Below, piece by piece: positions 12,475-24,416 of a stretch of DNA of 64,000 nt. The position numbers were made by a program, and so were the translations under genes. The stretch covers positions 434,001-498,000 of the forward strand of contig JARKIF010000015.1 of NCBI GenBank assembly GCA_029378245.1, written 5' to 3'. The notes beneath the pieces are model-generated. The model had not been told where the DNA came from and ran no database searches. It worked only from the letters and a program-made list of their open reading frames with translations. The stretch comes from Roridomyces roridus (taxonomy: Eukaryota > Basidiomycota > Agaricomycetes > Agaricales > Mycenaceae). The stretch's first letter is position 1, and the number at the start of each line of letters is the position of its first letter.

Positions 12475-13085
12475 ATGTTCTTCAAGCTCAACGTTGCCTG
12501 CATCCTCGCTGCGATCGCCGTCCTCCACGGCCAAGTTCACGCCTCGCCCGCCGCTGGGATGCCGGAGGTCTCGTCATTATCAGCACGCAGGAGACACCCA
12601 GCGGCACCATCACTATCTGGGGTGTCCCGGACGGCGTGCCGAACTCGAAGCGCACCACAGCCGACTCTGCGGCGGTTCCAATCGAGAAACGCCAATGCGG
12701 GTCAAACAACGTTAATTGCAGCGGCAGTCACACTGCGGATCGGAACGCCTGCATTCAGCTCGTCGGCTCGTTGTCGGCCAATTCTGGACAGGGAGTTGGC
12801 GGTGTGTAGTTTTGTACATCTGCAGGGGCACCATTGGAACTGATCTGTCTTCATTTCGTAGTCGCCCCGCGGTCCATTTGTCAGACAGTCAACGGAAACC
12901 AGTGCTGTGTGAGCTGGGCCAACCCTGCCTCAGGCCTCACCCAAGGAGAGCTGGTCAGCGGTGCAAACGCCGTCCTCAACGGCTGCGGTGGGAACGCTAT
13001 CTCGGGATTGACTCGCAACACCAATCTCAACGGCATCTGTACCACCCAGTGCCTGTCGAACCGCCCCAATGGTTGCGAGAACTAG
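12475..13085 (+). CDS. Small secreted cysteine-rich protein (frameshifted propeptide)
   Basis: The start MFFKLNVACILAAIAVLHG is a clear signal peptide. The frame then changes by one base near 12541-12550; the continuing frame has LARRWDAGGLVIIS, then a Kex2-like KR before QCGSNN. One intron (12802-12861) joins to a second exon (12862-13085) ending NRPNGCEN. The mature part has ten cysteines, including a CC pair, and no recognisable enzyme domain. The pattern is not that of hydrophobins, which have eight cysteines. The product is probably extracellular and processed by Kex2. The frame change cannot be explained by an intron of normal size, so it is a real frameshift, a sequence error, or a mis-chosen start. 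Function is unknown. Confidence 0.65.
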
Positions 13086-13342
13086 GCTACTAGCTGTGGA
13101 GGGGAAAGTTCCATATGAAACCAAGATGTCTCTATGTTCAGATTTTGTGGCTCCTTATTTATATGTGAAAGCTTTTTCAGTGTTCGTTCAACATGCCGGA
13201 GTCAGCCAAAGGCTGCCGAGCAAAGTTCACCGCTGCCGCGGTTGAGCCGTACTGATCGTGTGCATATACTTAATTCAGTTTGTACTCGGAGCAACGGAGC
13301 TCCCGACGATACCTTCTCCTGTCCCGCGACCTCCCTCGATGT

Positions 13343-15371
13343 CTACTCCTCCAACAGAAACTTGTACTCTGGCGTCCGAGGCTCCACGACACAACGGAAG
13401 TCCACAGGATGGCTGACGATAAACCAATGTAAGCAGATATCCGAGTATATTTGCAGATGTGTGCAGCACCTCATGAGTCCATAGGTCATCGTCGTTGGGG
13501 GCACGATCTTCACATCGTTTTCGTCCATGGCGTTTGTAATGCGGCAGCTCGCGAGGATCGTAGCGATGGCGATCCAAACACTGTTATCGGCGAGATGTTG
13601 CCCCGTGCAGATTCTTCTACCGAATCCAAAATGCCCTGTGAAGTACGGTTCGTCTCGGCCGAGTGGGCGAGGAAGGTATCGTTCCGGTATGAAATCCGTC
13701 GGGTCGGAGTAGATTTTTGGGCTGAGGGTCATGCCTCTGTGTGCGATATTTCCAGTGAGTCGATTTCGCACTGGGCTGGGACGTACTTGATGTTGGGAAA
13801 CACAATAGTGCCCTTCGGGATCAGCATCCCGCGATAGATGTCATCCTGGATACACCGATGGGGTAGGGCTGTCGAAGGGGTTTCCGTTAACTCTCACTTC
13901 CATACAGAATAAGTATTCACGCACCTAGTGGGACACCTGGGTTCCATCTTTGGTGCAGTCAAATCCAATCCAGATTGACCTACACGGAGAGTGGATGCAT
14001 ACCTGTATACTTCTCGACACAAAGCTTCGACATAAGGAAGACTATCGCGGTCGTGAAACTCTGGGAGACGTGTATTTCCGATAATCGCGTTGATCTCTTC
14101 CTGGGCCTTCCTCTGACACTCGGGGTACAAAACCATAGCCAACAGAAATACCGAGATGGTACCCCAGGTCTGTGAAACCGTCGATTCAGTGGCCCCGCCT
14201 TAATACCTGTCGTAGAACTCACCGTTGATTCACCAGCGGCAAACATCACCGCAGCATTTCCTCTCAGGTCCTCTTCGTACTCCTCCGTCATCGACTCCAC
14301 AGCTTCAAGTTGTTCGAGAACGAATGAGGGCCGTGCGATGCCCTCTTTCTACGGGCGATTCGTTGGAAATCGAATAATCGCAACACAATGACTCACTCGT
14401 TGTTTCTTCACTTCTTCAACAGGAAACGTGTGCAATTCTCGCACAGTGGGATACCACTCGCGCGCCATGTTGGCGTAGTACGTCCCCGGAAACCAACTGG
14501 GGAAGTACTTCACTGAATATGTTGGTTAGCTCACAATCATCATGGGTGGAGGTGCAACATACAAAATGGAAAGAAATCGATGGCTGTCGCGCCGGGAGCT
14601 TGTTCTGCTCGCGTGAGCGACTCTGCTACCATGTCAGTCATCCGGAGGTAGATATCGTCGTCCGACTCGATTCGGTGCCCCGAAACAAGTTGTGTTACGA
14701 TTCCTGTTGCGAATCTACTCTCACTATTAGTCTTTATCCTGTGGTACGGCCCGGAGGCTTACCTGCCCAACGCGCGTTGTTTCTCATCCGGCGCGGCAAG
14801 CCAGAGGTTCTTCACCAATGTCCTCGCTTCGTCGAGTTGAATGGGGTGGTAGTCAAGACACCGTTGACGATTGAGGTATGCATGGTGCATTTGGCGATAC
14901 TGGGTAAACTTCTTGCCGTAGGGCATCATTGTTAGTGTGGACGTCCAACCGAATCTCACGTGGAGTAAGCATTTTGCCCGTGTGGTGCGCACGTATCAGG
15001 GGCTTACAGTTCGTACAAAGGAAATATCGGCCGGTCACTATAAATCGCACTTCGTTTTTCAAGAAGATCTTCCGCGGCTTGGAGCGAGTCGAGGACAACG
15101 ATCGACATGCCGGGAAGTTTGAGGTACATAACATCGCCTACAATCACACCGGCTCAACGTCTATTTCCAAAGCCAAGTAGCACTTACCGTAAGTGCCAGC
15201 CCACTCGTGGAATACAAGTGGCGCCTTGTCGTGCGGCATTTGTAGCAGATTCCCTATGAGCGGCGCTCGTCGAGGACCGGGAGGGAGCGGAGCTGGCTGA
15301 AGACGACGCTTCATTGTCCAAAGAACGAGCAGAGCCGCACCAGTGAAGCCGATGAGGAGTGTGGAAGACAT
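13343..15371 (-). CDS. Cytochrome P450 monooxygenase
   Basis: Membrane-anchored heme monooxygenase. Eleven exons on the minus strand: 15371-15188, 15137-15008, 14954-14763, 14714-14563, 14512-14397, 14348-14223, 14169-14003, 13947-13925, 13868-13787, 13736-13470, 13412-13343. They sum to 1509 nt, 502 aa, the usual P450 length. Visible hallmarks: an N-terminal membrane anchor followed by the PPGPRRAPLIGN hinge, I-helix AGEST, K-helix EVYR (ExxR), PERYLP, and the heme loop FGFGRRICTG with its cysteine ligand. One exon is only 23 nt. All junctions are GT-AG and keep frame, so it looks functional. The clan is typical of fungal O-methylsterigmatocystin-oxidoreductase-like P450s; the substrate cannot be told. 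No biosynthetic cluster partner is seen beside it. Confidence 0.92.
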
Positions 15372-16372
15372 CGAATGAAGGAAGTTCGTGACAGGACTTG
15401 ATCCTCATTGGATCATTAAGTAGAGCCGTAGACTCCCATGGTGCGGCATCCCGGTCCGATAATTGACTGGATGTATGCTCGGCTGTTCCTAGGCGTCGAT
15501 ATTTTGCTCTGACCGTGCAAGCTGTCGGTCACAGTCGAATACCAACGCCACGAAGTGTGAAATGCGGAGGAGTACACGATGAGGTCCAATTCAGTAGAGT
15601 AAAAGCCATCTCACGCGGGCGCTGAGCGGCCCGTGACATGAGGGTTGTGGGGTCCTGCAGCGTGAAGGTATAGGTAACTTGGAGCCATGGGCAGTAGCAG
15701 CCAAGCTGAAGGCAGGTGACGACGGGGACGAGAGAGAAGTTGAAGATAATGGTGCATCGGCTTGGCATCGGCGTCCTCCCGAGGTACGGGACTCGTGTGG
15801 GCGGGGTCGCGGAAAGCCAGTGCGGAGACGGTGTAGGCTGACGTAATCGTCCAAAAGGGAAATGGCTGTGCCAGCTGCCCAGGGATTGAGCGAGGTCGAA
15901 GAGGAGGGCAGGAGTGTCGAAGAAGACGGAGATGGTTCGGGTGCAGCGGTGGGAAGCGCACCTTTTGAGCTCGGTGGCACCATGCGGATCGTAGCACGTT
16001 ATGAGACGACGCGGCTCGAGCGGATGAGAGAGACCTTGAAGCTGCGCGGGGGTGGGCGCTCGAGAGCTCAATGTCCGAGAGACAGACGCCACGCCCGTGG
16101 TGATCTGAGAAGCAAAGGTCAGCCGCGGTTTGAGAGGAGACAGGACGCAAATGAAGTCACAGCTATCGATTGGCTATCGACAAAGCTCTCTGCACCACAC
16201 CACCACAGCGTGCCGGGTTATACGCGAGTCAAAGGCGATATATGCAACGGGATGGAGGACGCATCCGCCTGGCGCATGCTGGTTCCGATGGGAAAAGACG
16301 AATGCGAGGGCTTGGCGAGGGCGCATGATGTCTTGATGATATCGTTGTCTATTCGTGATCCGAGATCTCGCT
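15372..16372. other. Intergenic
   Basis: Two long minus-strand frames overlap at 15529-16150, but neither shows a domain, and their proline/arginine/serine composition looks like GC-rich non-coding sequence. Confidence 0.45.
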
Positions 16373-16704
16373 TAGAGCTCCAACCGTTTCGTTTTCGTTT
16401 GCCGGAGGGTCCAAACGAAACGATTACATAAGCAGTACCGTTTGAAACCGTTTGCGGCTCAAATGGGGCTTCCGAGGCCGTGGAGGGACTGGGTTGGTCG
16501 ATTATATACTCCATAATGCGCAGGGAGGCTGCAGCTCGCTCGCAGACATCACCCAATGTCATAAATCAGCAGAATAGGTGTGAATTAGGTACCGTTTACA
16601 TACCGTTTCCGTTTACTGTTTGCAGACCCTCGCAAACTAAACGGTTAAAAATACCGTTTATAAACCGTTTGAAACAGTTTCAAACGGAAACGGTTGGAGC
16701 TCTA
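16373..16704. mobile_element. hAT-type MITE with 8-bp TSD
   Basis: A 332-bp element with inverted ends TAGAGCTCCAACCGTTTC (one mismatch-free block of 18 bp) and further CCGTTT-rich subterminal repeats. It is flanked by perfect 8-bp direct repeats ATCTCGCT (16365-16372 and 16705-16712). The 8-bp duplication and the TAGAGC start are hallmarks of hAT elements. No coding inside; it must be mobilised in trans. Confidence 0.88.
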
Positions 16705-16938
16705 ATCTCGCTTGCCTTCGTCCCTTTGTTCTCCCCGGGCCTTGTCTACCCTTTTCGCCTAAGGCCTTTTCTCTCCTTCTGCCCATCATGGGAAGAATGG
16801 ACAACTGCTCTGCTGTTGGCAGCAAGTTGGCCGTGGACTAAGGAAGGCGGACTTGATCTGCCGTCGCCAGATTTGACAGCTACAGCCTCTGCGCAGCCTG
16901 TGGTTCGACAGCTCACCCTCTCTCACCCTCCTCCCCTC

Positions 16939-18655
16939 ATGCCACCTCTTTGACGCATTGAGACCCGACGTAGTGCGGCTAGCTGGTGGTCCGACAGCAA
17001 CTCGGTGCTTCGTCTCAGCCCGACAGTCAATATCCATGGGGCCGCCAAGCCACTAATGAAGCTCCTTTACCACCGACAAGCCTTGTAGATCATGGAAGAG
17101 AACCGAGATCCAGCGCTCTCTGAAGAGCTGATGCAAATTTACTTGACCTATTTGTCGTCAGTGTTCAGTGCTATTGTATTTCCCCAAGCATATTGTCGTC
17201 CCGCAGGTGCAAATATGTGTCCTCGCGCACTAAAATCGTCGTGTGGACCCATCTCTGCGAGAACGCATTTCATCAGGCCCAGGTACGACATACCACTCTT
17301 TCTTCTCCCCCCCCCCCTGGTCAAATCAATTCCAGACGACAAGCCAACCACGTCTTCCACGTCTTCCCCCGCATGTAGTACCGGACATTGGGGAGATTCT
17401 CCCGTGCGTTCTCTCTATCAGCGCAGAAACAGACGATAAGATAGTTAGTCAAGTCCTATCCACCTTGATGGCACCCGAGGAGCATCCGCAAGGCGTCGGT
17501 GCTGTTCTACCGATCCTCCTCGATTCAAGGAGCTCCAAAGTCCGAATGCAAACTTGCAACTTGATCGCCAAGCTCACATGAGAAAGAGTGGCGTTCGATG
17601 CTATTCTACCAATCATCCTCGATTCAAGAAACTCTAAAGTCGGAATGCAAACTTGCAACTTGCTCGCCAAGCTCAGACGAGAAAGAGTGGAGATGGCGTC
17701 CATTTCCCTGATGGTTGGAAGAATGGTGGACCTCTTGCGGCGAGTGCATTATTTTCGAGACGGTAATAGGAAAACTCACCAATCCTGGCAGAGATACGAA
17801 TGGCTCAGTGGTCTCGAGCGCGATCTTTGCATTGGAAGAAGTCTGTAGACAGCCGTACCTCTGTAGAGCGCCGCACGCCGCGGCCGCAGCAGAGTCGATA
17901 CTGTCAACCAATATTTTGGAGCACCTATCGATTTCAATCGACTCGGATGATCCACAACCGGCATGCTCCCTCATTTTGACCCTGGCCACACACGATCCAG
18001 ATTTCATCCTGGCCTTCCAGCGCCAAATCCCAGCGGAAAAGTGGCGGAACGTTTTACGTACACGGTGCGTGTGCGGGTATCTCCCATTGCAGGGCAGCCT
18101 GAATAAGCTTGGTTCTATACAGCAGCACAGATAAGAAGGGCATCCATTTTGGTGCTGACCTACTTACTGCCATTGCCGTAAACCGAGAGGGGGCGGAGAC
18201 TTTGATTTCGATTGGCATTTTGAAAGACTTGGAACGAACAATCGACTCCCCGGACACGTTGAGTCGTAGCGAAGCACCCATTCTCCTTGGCAACTTGGTG
18301 GAACATGAATCATCTGTCCAGAGCATCTTGCAGACACCTCTTATCCTGCATGCGTTGGAAGATCTGCGGCAAGTGCGAGACCCTTTCCTGCCAGATAATA
18401 TCAACCGGGAGTCGCAGGTTTTCAACCACCTGTACTGCAGCAGCGCGCGCTCTCGTACGGATTTCGAGAAACGGAGCCGGTGCAGCCGCTGTTCTAGCCG
18501 CCGTTCGAGACGACCAGGCCTACGGTTGTAGTATCACACATGACTCTTGCTACCTCGTTCTCATCGACCGGCTGATGCGCTACGCGCACTGGGACTCTCT
18601 TAAAACTCTCTCGTCCCCTCTGGGAGTCGGGGATACCTTGATGGGATACAAGTAA
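16939..18655 (+). pseudogene. Armadillo/HEAT-type repeat protein, decayed copy
   Basis: The first exon is clearly homologous to the intact gene at 58273-60196: both have SWWSDSN, TVNIHGAAKPLM / TINIHAMAKPLM and YHRQAL, then an intron before KYVSSRTK / KYIAPETR. Here the frame has an in-frame TGA five codons after the ATG and a TAG at about 17086, straight after YHRQAL. Further repeats continue to 18655 (for example ALVRISRNGAGAAAVLAAV) in shifting frames. A 99-bp tandem duplication sits at 17491-17688. The family looks like helical-repeat scaffold proteins expanded in agaricomycetes; the cellular role is unknown. Confidence 0.7.
17491..17688 (+). repeat. 99-bp tandem duplication inside armadillo-type gene
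   Basis: Two 99-bp units (33 codons) encode AVLPILLDSRSSKVRMQTCNL and AILPIILDSRNSKVGMQTCNL-like blocks. The offset is a multiple of three, so the duplication adds one whole helical repeat without breaking the frame; a TGA lies at the unit junction. Confidence 0.8.
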
Positions 18656-19120
18656 GTGGCCTCAATTTGCTCGATGGTTCGGGTTTTTAATAGACCCCAG
18701 GAGAGACGAGGACTCCAACGATGGGCTGATTTTCAGTACTTCCACCCAACTTTTAATTCGATTACACGCAGAATGCCCGTGGCTTCAACCGTACATTGAC
18801 ATGAGTCTCGTCGGCTGCATTTCTCAACGCGCGGATTGCGCGCGGAAGCCTCAGCTTGTACGAGACTTGGAAGATTGTTGGACATTTCCTACAATTCAGA
18901 CTGGGGTTGGAATAATATGTAGCCTAGTGCCGAATAATCCACGCGGAAAGTCGAACTCTGAAGGTTTCTTCGACTCAAGTCAACGACTGGACTGGCCAAA
19001 CAGAGCATAGATGAGGTCATCATCACGTGCATCACATCAAATAAAATCTGGCCATCAACACGCCATTTTTTTCTTGCTTCTAACCCTCATCTCATCCACA
19101 ACGATCGACATTGCATTTTG
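18656..19120. other. Intergenic
   Basis: Lies between the decayed armadillo gene and the F-box start. A frame around 18770-19008 (CPWLQPYIDMSLVGC...) is open but not recognised. Confidence 0.4.
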
Positions 19121-19196
19121 ATGAACGGAGCAGGTCGCTTGCCGACGGAGCTTTGGAGAGAAGTTCTGGGTCACCGTCCGTATGACTCCAAAGGTT

Positions 19197-19480
19197 CACT
19201 GAGGACCACGGAATGAGTGAAATTCGCAGACATTTTTCGCCTTGAAAGGACAAGAAATTCACCCGGTAACGCAGTGAAATTCACTCAAAACAAGGGAATT
19301 TCACAAGGAAAATCAGTGGTGAATGTTCACGTACAAAACTCAGTTTTTCGCCATACCTGTTCACGCCAACTCTCGGTGAATTTCTCTTGCTTTCAACTGG
19401 ATTAGCACTTGATATTCAGGAATAGATCACATTGAAAAGACTTGAATTTCACTCGAAGAATGTGGTGAAGATTACTTGTA
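19197..19480. repeat. Left subterminal repeats of CACTA-like element
   Basis: At least eight copies of GTGAAATT or its complement in both orientations. Mirror arrays at both ends are the usual transposase-binding arrangement of CACTA elements. Confidence 0.8.
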
Positions 19481-19687
19481 ATTGGGGTGAAATAATACAA
19501 AAAAGGGTTGTACTACACGGGCAGCACATCTGTGATTCAACGATCCTCCTCTGGCTCCGGGGTCAATTCAGGCAACGACTGTGCACGGGCTATGGTCCGA
19601 TAAATCAAGAGTATATTTAACATCAAACGTACGCACGGGGAGGAGACCGGCGAGGCGAGGGTGGGGGCGACAAAGTGGGAGATTCCG

Positions 19688-20628
19688 CTAGCGTATGGTC
19701 AGAGTCGTGCGAGTAAGGAACGAGAAAGACGGACCGGGAGCGAGAGGCCCGCGCCCACTGCATCCGGAATCCTCCTCGTCGTCGTCAGAGTTGTCAGTAC
19801 CACGTTTGGATCGACGGGCCTCGCGCGCCCGAGCCCGGTAAGTGCCCGCCTTGCCCTTGCACTTCTTGTATGTCTTTTGTCCGGAGAAGGTTTCGTGGAT
19901 GAGATATTCGGTGCCCCATTGGTTGCGGAAGCAGAGGAGCTCCGGGTGGGCGGCCTCAATCTAGAGCTAGAATGAGAAGCAGATACCATGCGGGATATCA
20001 GATGGGACTCACAGCATCGCGTATCTTGATAAGTCGGCGGTCGTCTTGCGCTTTCCATCCAATGCTCATGTCGAGCAGCCCGGCATCCAGGAAGCGACGG
20101 ACCTCGGCCTTGAAACGGTAAGATACAAAGAGAGTAAGCGGGTGGGCACGCACACGAAGGTCGTTCCATTTCTCGTCATTCTTGTCACCGGAAAGTTTGA
20201 GTTTGCGGCGGATGAAGTCGACGGTGACCTTGGTCATATTGCTGGGTTTGGGGATGGAGCCAACGGCGGGGCCTTTGGGACGAGCTGGTCGAGAGGCTGA
20301 GGCCTCCGCGGCGTTGCGTTCGCCCCGGGTGCGGGCGAGGGCAGCTGTGGATAAGAAGAGTCAGAGATGTCATAGAACAGAGAAAGAACCACGCACCGCG
20401 GAGTTGCCTCACTACATCTGTATCCCCTGGAAGCTCGAGAGTGAGGGCGTCCTCATTCTGGCGGTGTCTGAGAGCCTTCCGCTTGGCCTTTTGTCGTTTC
20501 TTGGTGAGGAGTATTTGGGCGGCCGTCGCTTTGGCACCGAGAGTGTGTTGAGCCCGAGCAGACACCTTGCGATGCCTACTGCTGGAAGGGCGAGGCGCAT
20601 GTGTGTTTTCCTTGTCAGGACGGGGCAT
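19688..20628 (-). CDS. CACTA companion protein, basic, function unknown
   Basis: Three exons: 20628-20397, 20344-20013, 19960-19688. They sum to 837 nt, 278 aa, all with GT-AG borders. The N-terminus is very basic (MPRPDKENTHAPRPSSSRHR, then KKRQKAKRKALRHRQ). The middle (about residues 105-185) has a compact region with FIRRKLKLSGDKNDEKW and RRFLDAGLLDMSIGW. The C-terminal part has an aromatic block (LLCFRNQWGTEYLI), a KCKGKAG motif and an acidic run DNSDDDEEDSG. It is transcribed away from the transposase from a shared 319-bp spacer. It probably binds the element's ends, like plant TnpA, but that is inferred from position and charge only. Confidence 0.75.
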
Positions 20629-20947
20629 GGGCGAAAGAATGGAGAGGCATCGTCGCGGAGATGGGAGTTAAAGGCAAGGAGTGGAGCGACGTGACGTCTG
20701 TGACACGGATCAAATGACTTCATTCTGCTCCACAACCACCACTCGCCGTCCTCGCCGCCCTTGCCAACCTCTGCCAACCTCCTCGCCTAGCTTGGTATCT
20801 GACGCCGCCCCACCATACGCAACAATTGCGCAACATTTTGTCATAAATCCGACCAGCTCCAGCCAAGTAGATCGCGTGTAACGTCGAGTAGAATGACAAG
20901 TCTGTCTCTCCCATTTTTTCTGCTTTTCTCTTCGTACATTCTACCAT

Positions 20948-23900
20948 ATGGCTCGCAATGAACGACTCTGTGCTTGCGGCTGCGGCGAAAACGTCACCAT
21001 GGCTCGCCAACGGAGGCATCTCAGCCACAACACGAAGAAATCAGTGCTCGTGGCTCAGCAGCATAGCTACTCTGAGCAACGCCGCCGCCTTTTGAGGCTC
21101 GAGGTACTAGCCTTGGATGGGCCGGGCTCGGGCTCATCCACATCTCCTGCTGCCGCCACGCCTCCCTCTGAACCTCCCGCTGACAACGAGCCCATGCCAA
21201 TGGAGGTTGTTGTGCCGACTGAGAATGTCGAGCTGATGGACGTCGACAATGACTCGGAGTGGCATGGAACGAGCTCCGAGCCTAATTTCAACGCCGGTTT
21301 GGACTCGGATTCGGACTCGGACTCGGATGGGGATGGAGACCCGTTTGAAGGGAGGCCGGACGAGATCTTTTGGGAGGATTCAGATGAGGAGGAGGAGACT
21401 GCGCTCGGTGATGATTTCCAGGCTGCTCCGTGGCTTCAGGGTCTCTCTGCCGAGGAACGGCTGTCGGAGGTGTTCAACGTGGATGCTGCTATGCGAGGTA
21501 CGGCGCCGCAATCTCTCTCTCAATCGTCGTTTACTCAGATTCTCTCAGGTCATAAACTTAGTGTTGACGAAATGAAAGCCATCCGCGCACATAATTACAA
21601 GGTTGACACAGATCTCGGTGCACGCGCGTACGACAAGCTCGGTCGAGCTTTCCCCGAGCTCGCCGACCTCCCCTCCCACCAACGTCTCCGATCCCAGATC
21701 ACCTTCCTCTCCGGCGTCACTCCAGTCAAGTATGACTGCTGCAAAAATTCGTGCTGCTGCTTCACAGACGGATATGCCGAGCTCAATGCTTGTCCGTACT
21801 GTGGCGAAGCGCGTCATGATGCAGCCGGTCGACCCAAAAACACCTTTCATTATCTCCCTCTCATTCCGCGGCTCGCAAACCTCTTCCACGACCCCAAGAT
21901 GGCTGACAAGCTTGACTACCGCGCCAATTACGTGCACAACGAGGACAAGACGGCCGACATATTTGACGGCGAACACTACCAACGGCTTCGGCGGACGAAG
22001 GTCACCATCGAGGACGAGACCCTCCCCCACAAATTTTTCTCGTCCCCCACCGATCTCGCACTTGGCGCATCCACTGATGGATTTGGGCCTTTCAAGCGTC
22101 GCAAAAAGACGTGTTGGCCCATCATCGTCATCCTATACAACCTCCCTCCCGAGATTCGGACGTGGCTCATCTACCTCCTCTGCCTGGGTGTCATCCCGGG
22201 ACCTAAGGCACCAAAGGATATGGATTCGTTCTGGTTCCCGTTTGTAGAGGAACTTCTTCGCCTCATGCGTGGTGTGTCGGCCTTCGATCGGCGTAACATG
22301 CGACAATTCACTCTCCGTGCCTACCTCATTGCTCTCTTCGGAGATATGCCAGCCGTCGCAAAGCTGATGCGGATGAAGGGTCACTCCGGTCTCAACCCCT
22401 GCCGTGCATGTCGTATCCTGTCCATCTCCGACAGCACTCACCCCACCTCAAATGCCCACTACACCCCTCTTCATCGTGAGCACGGCGAGTCCTATGACCC
22501 GTTAAATCTGCCGCTCCGTTCGCACGAGCAATTCATTCGGCACGCTGTTGCTGTTGATGACTCGCCGACTGATGCAGAGCACGATCGGCGTGCCAAACGC
22601 TATGGTATCAACGGTGTCCCGCTCCTCGCCAAACTCTCCAGTCTATCTTTCCCCCACTCATTCCCGCACGACTTGATGCACCTCGTCGAGAACATCATTC
22701 CTATGCTACTGAATCATTGGACAGGAAAATTCAAGGATCTCGATGTGGGATCTGAGGATTACGAGCTCCTACCTTCCGTCGCTGATGCCATTGGCAAAGC
22801 CTGCACACAGTCGGGGTCTACCATCCCCTCTGCCTTCGGCGCACGCGTTCCCGACATCATGAACGACCGCTACCAATGCACCGCGGAGACATGGTTTCTG
22901 TTTACAACGCTGCTCGCCCCCGCTGTGCTGTTCAACCGTTTTGCGTGCAGGCGTTATTACGACCACTTCATCGAACTGGTGACGCTGATCATCAAATGCT
23001 TGCGATTCGAGCTGGAGTCTGGGGAGATAAGTGTGATCAAGGAGGGTTTTGCAGCATGGGTGCAGAAGTACGAGCAGTGAGTGTCTTTTTATCATGTTTT
23101 GCGCGTGCTGAGACAGCTTAGGTTTTATTTTCAATACAAGGAGTCGCGTTTGAGTGCTTGTACCCTGCCCGTTCATGCCCTCCTGCACGTTGCCGACGAT
23201 ATTCGCCAAATCGGGCCTATGTGGTGCTTCTGGGCGTTTGTGATGGAGCGCTTCTGCGGCTCCCTCGTACCGGCAGTCAAGAGCCGGAAGCATCCTTTTG
23301 CCAGTCTTGCTCATCGCATACGGGATGTGGCTCAACTCAGCCAGATCAAATTGTTGTATGGTCTGTCGGCTGAACTGGATCTGAGTCCGCAGAAGGAAAT
23401 GGAGGACACCGGTTCTGCGTTCGATGATTGTGCGTCATGACTTATTTTCAAATCTCGATCCCTCCTTCATCGGCACACTCCTTAGATCCCGACGTTCGCA
23501 CGGTCCATCCGCACCGAACACTCGCTGTCGACAGCCCGTTACGCAACAAGATTGCAGCCTACCTCGCGACTAATTATGAGTTGACCCAGCGCCAGGCCCT
23601 CACATATCTTCCAGAGTTGCTCTCTCTGTGGGGTAAGTTCAAACGTCTTGGCGGTGGTGATCTGGTCCATGCTTGGGACATGGTTGCGTCGTATCACAAC
23701 TCACCTGACTCAGTTCGTGATGCGACCTTTGTCAAGGTATGGCCTTGCACTTGCTTTGCTCATAAACTCACCGGCATTCAGTTCACTCTCGAGGTTGATG
23801 AGAACGAACGGTTTCCAAACTTACCGGTAGTCTTGCGCAAGCAACCCTTCTTTGGCCAGGTGCGCAAGTTCATTGCGCTCACCGTGCCGCCCGAATTCCC

Positions 23901-24201
23901 AGCGCGGCGGGATGCGGAGGACGAAGAATGTGCCGACTCTGCAAGAGAGCGAACCATTCTTCTTGCCGCCGTCGCGGATGCAAAATTAACGCGCCAACTT
24001 CCCACTGGAGTTGGCTGCTTCGATGCCAAGTCTACCGATCTCGGAGCACCCTCACAGGTCATTGATATCACCAGTATTGATTGTCTCGCGGGACGCATCC
24101 CGGTCGACGTAGCGAGGAAGCGATGGGCGTGTCTTCTGCGGCCCGAGGTTGCTGCTAAATTCAATATCACGGATGCGGGCGGCGATGCTGATGGTTTGTA
24201 G
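20948..24201 (+). CDS. Tnp2-type transposase (Transposase_21 family)
   Basis: Four exons, 20948-23076, 23122-23429, 23486-23736 and 23782-24201, give 3108 nt, 1035 aa, uninterrupted. The N-terminus has a small cysteine cluster (RLCACGCGENV), then a serine/acidic linker with an (SD)n run. A second cysteine-rich region (CCKNSCCCF...CPYCG, about residues 262-285) is followed by the conserved core seen in fungal and plant CACTA Tnp2 proteins: WPIIVILYNLPPEIR, GHSGLNPCRAC and SFPHDLMHLVEN. The last blocks carry the D/H acidic residues typical of the DDE-like nuclease. The ATG is chosen because it precedes the first cysteine cluster. It should cut and rejoin the CACTG termini. Confidence 0.88.
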
Positions 24202-24245
24202 TTTAAAATTCAGTTAATATACATATGCTGGGTAGCTTTTTAATA

Positions 24246-24416
24246 TTCAGCGAACTTCACTCAGAAGCAATCGTGAAATCTCATTTCACCTGAAAATGAG
24301 GTGAACTTGGAATTTCACGGTATTCCGTGAAATTTTGGATTCACCCGAAAAAACGGTGAAATGCGAAGTTCACTGGGGATCAATGTGAAAATCACGGCTT
24401 CCGTTTTTCACAGTGA
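24246..24416. repeat. Right subterminal repeats of CACTA-like element
   Basis: Repeated GTGAAATT/AATTTCAC in both orientations up to the terminal CAGTGA, matching the left array. Confidence 0.8.

Larger units (their letters stand above)
19196..24416 (+). mobile_element. Complete CACTA-like DNA transposon
   Basis: Ends are TCACTGAGG... and ...CACAGTGA, i.e. inverted CACTG termini, with a shared ACGGAA a few bases inside. Flanks read GGT / GTT, giving a 2-bp GT or 3-bp GTT target duplication. Dense subterminal copies of GTGAAATT/AATTTCAC fill 19210-19480 and 24250-24410. Inside are two divergent genes, an intact Tnp2-type transposase on + and a small companion gene on -. Both are open through all exons, so the element may still be active. 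Confidence 0.9.

Noticed and set aside
15529..16150. Long overlapping minus-strand frames
   Set aside because: Compositional by-products of GC-rich sequence with no domain, signal peptide or exon partner.
20948..24201. Reading this transposase as a KDZ (Kyakuja-Dileera-Zisupton) element
   Set aside because: CACTG ends, a 2-3 bp duplication and Tnp2 motifs fit CACTA better.
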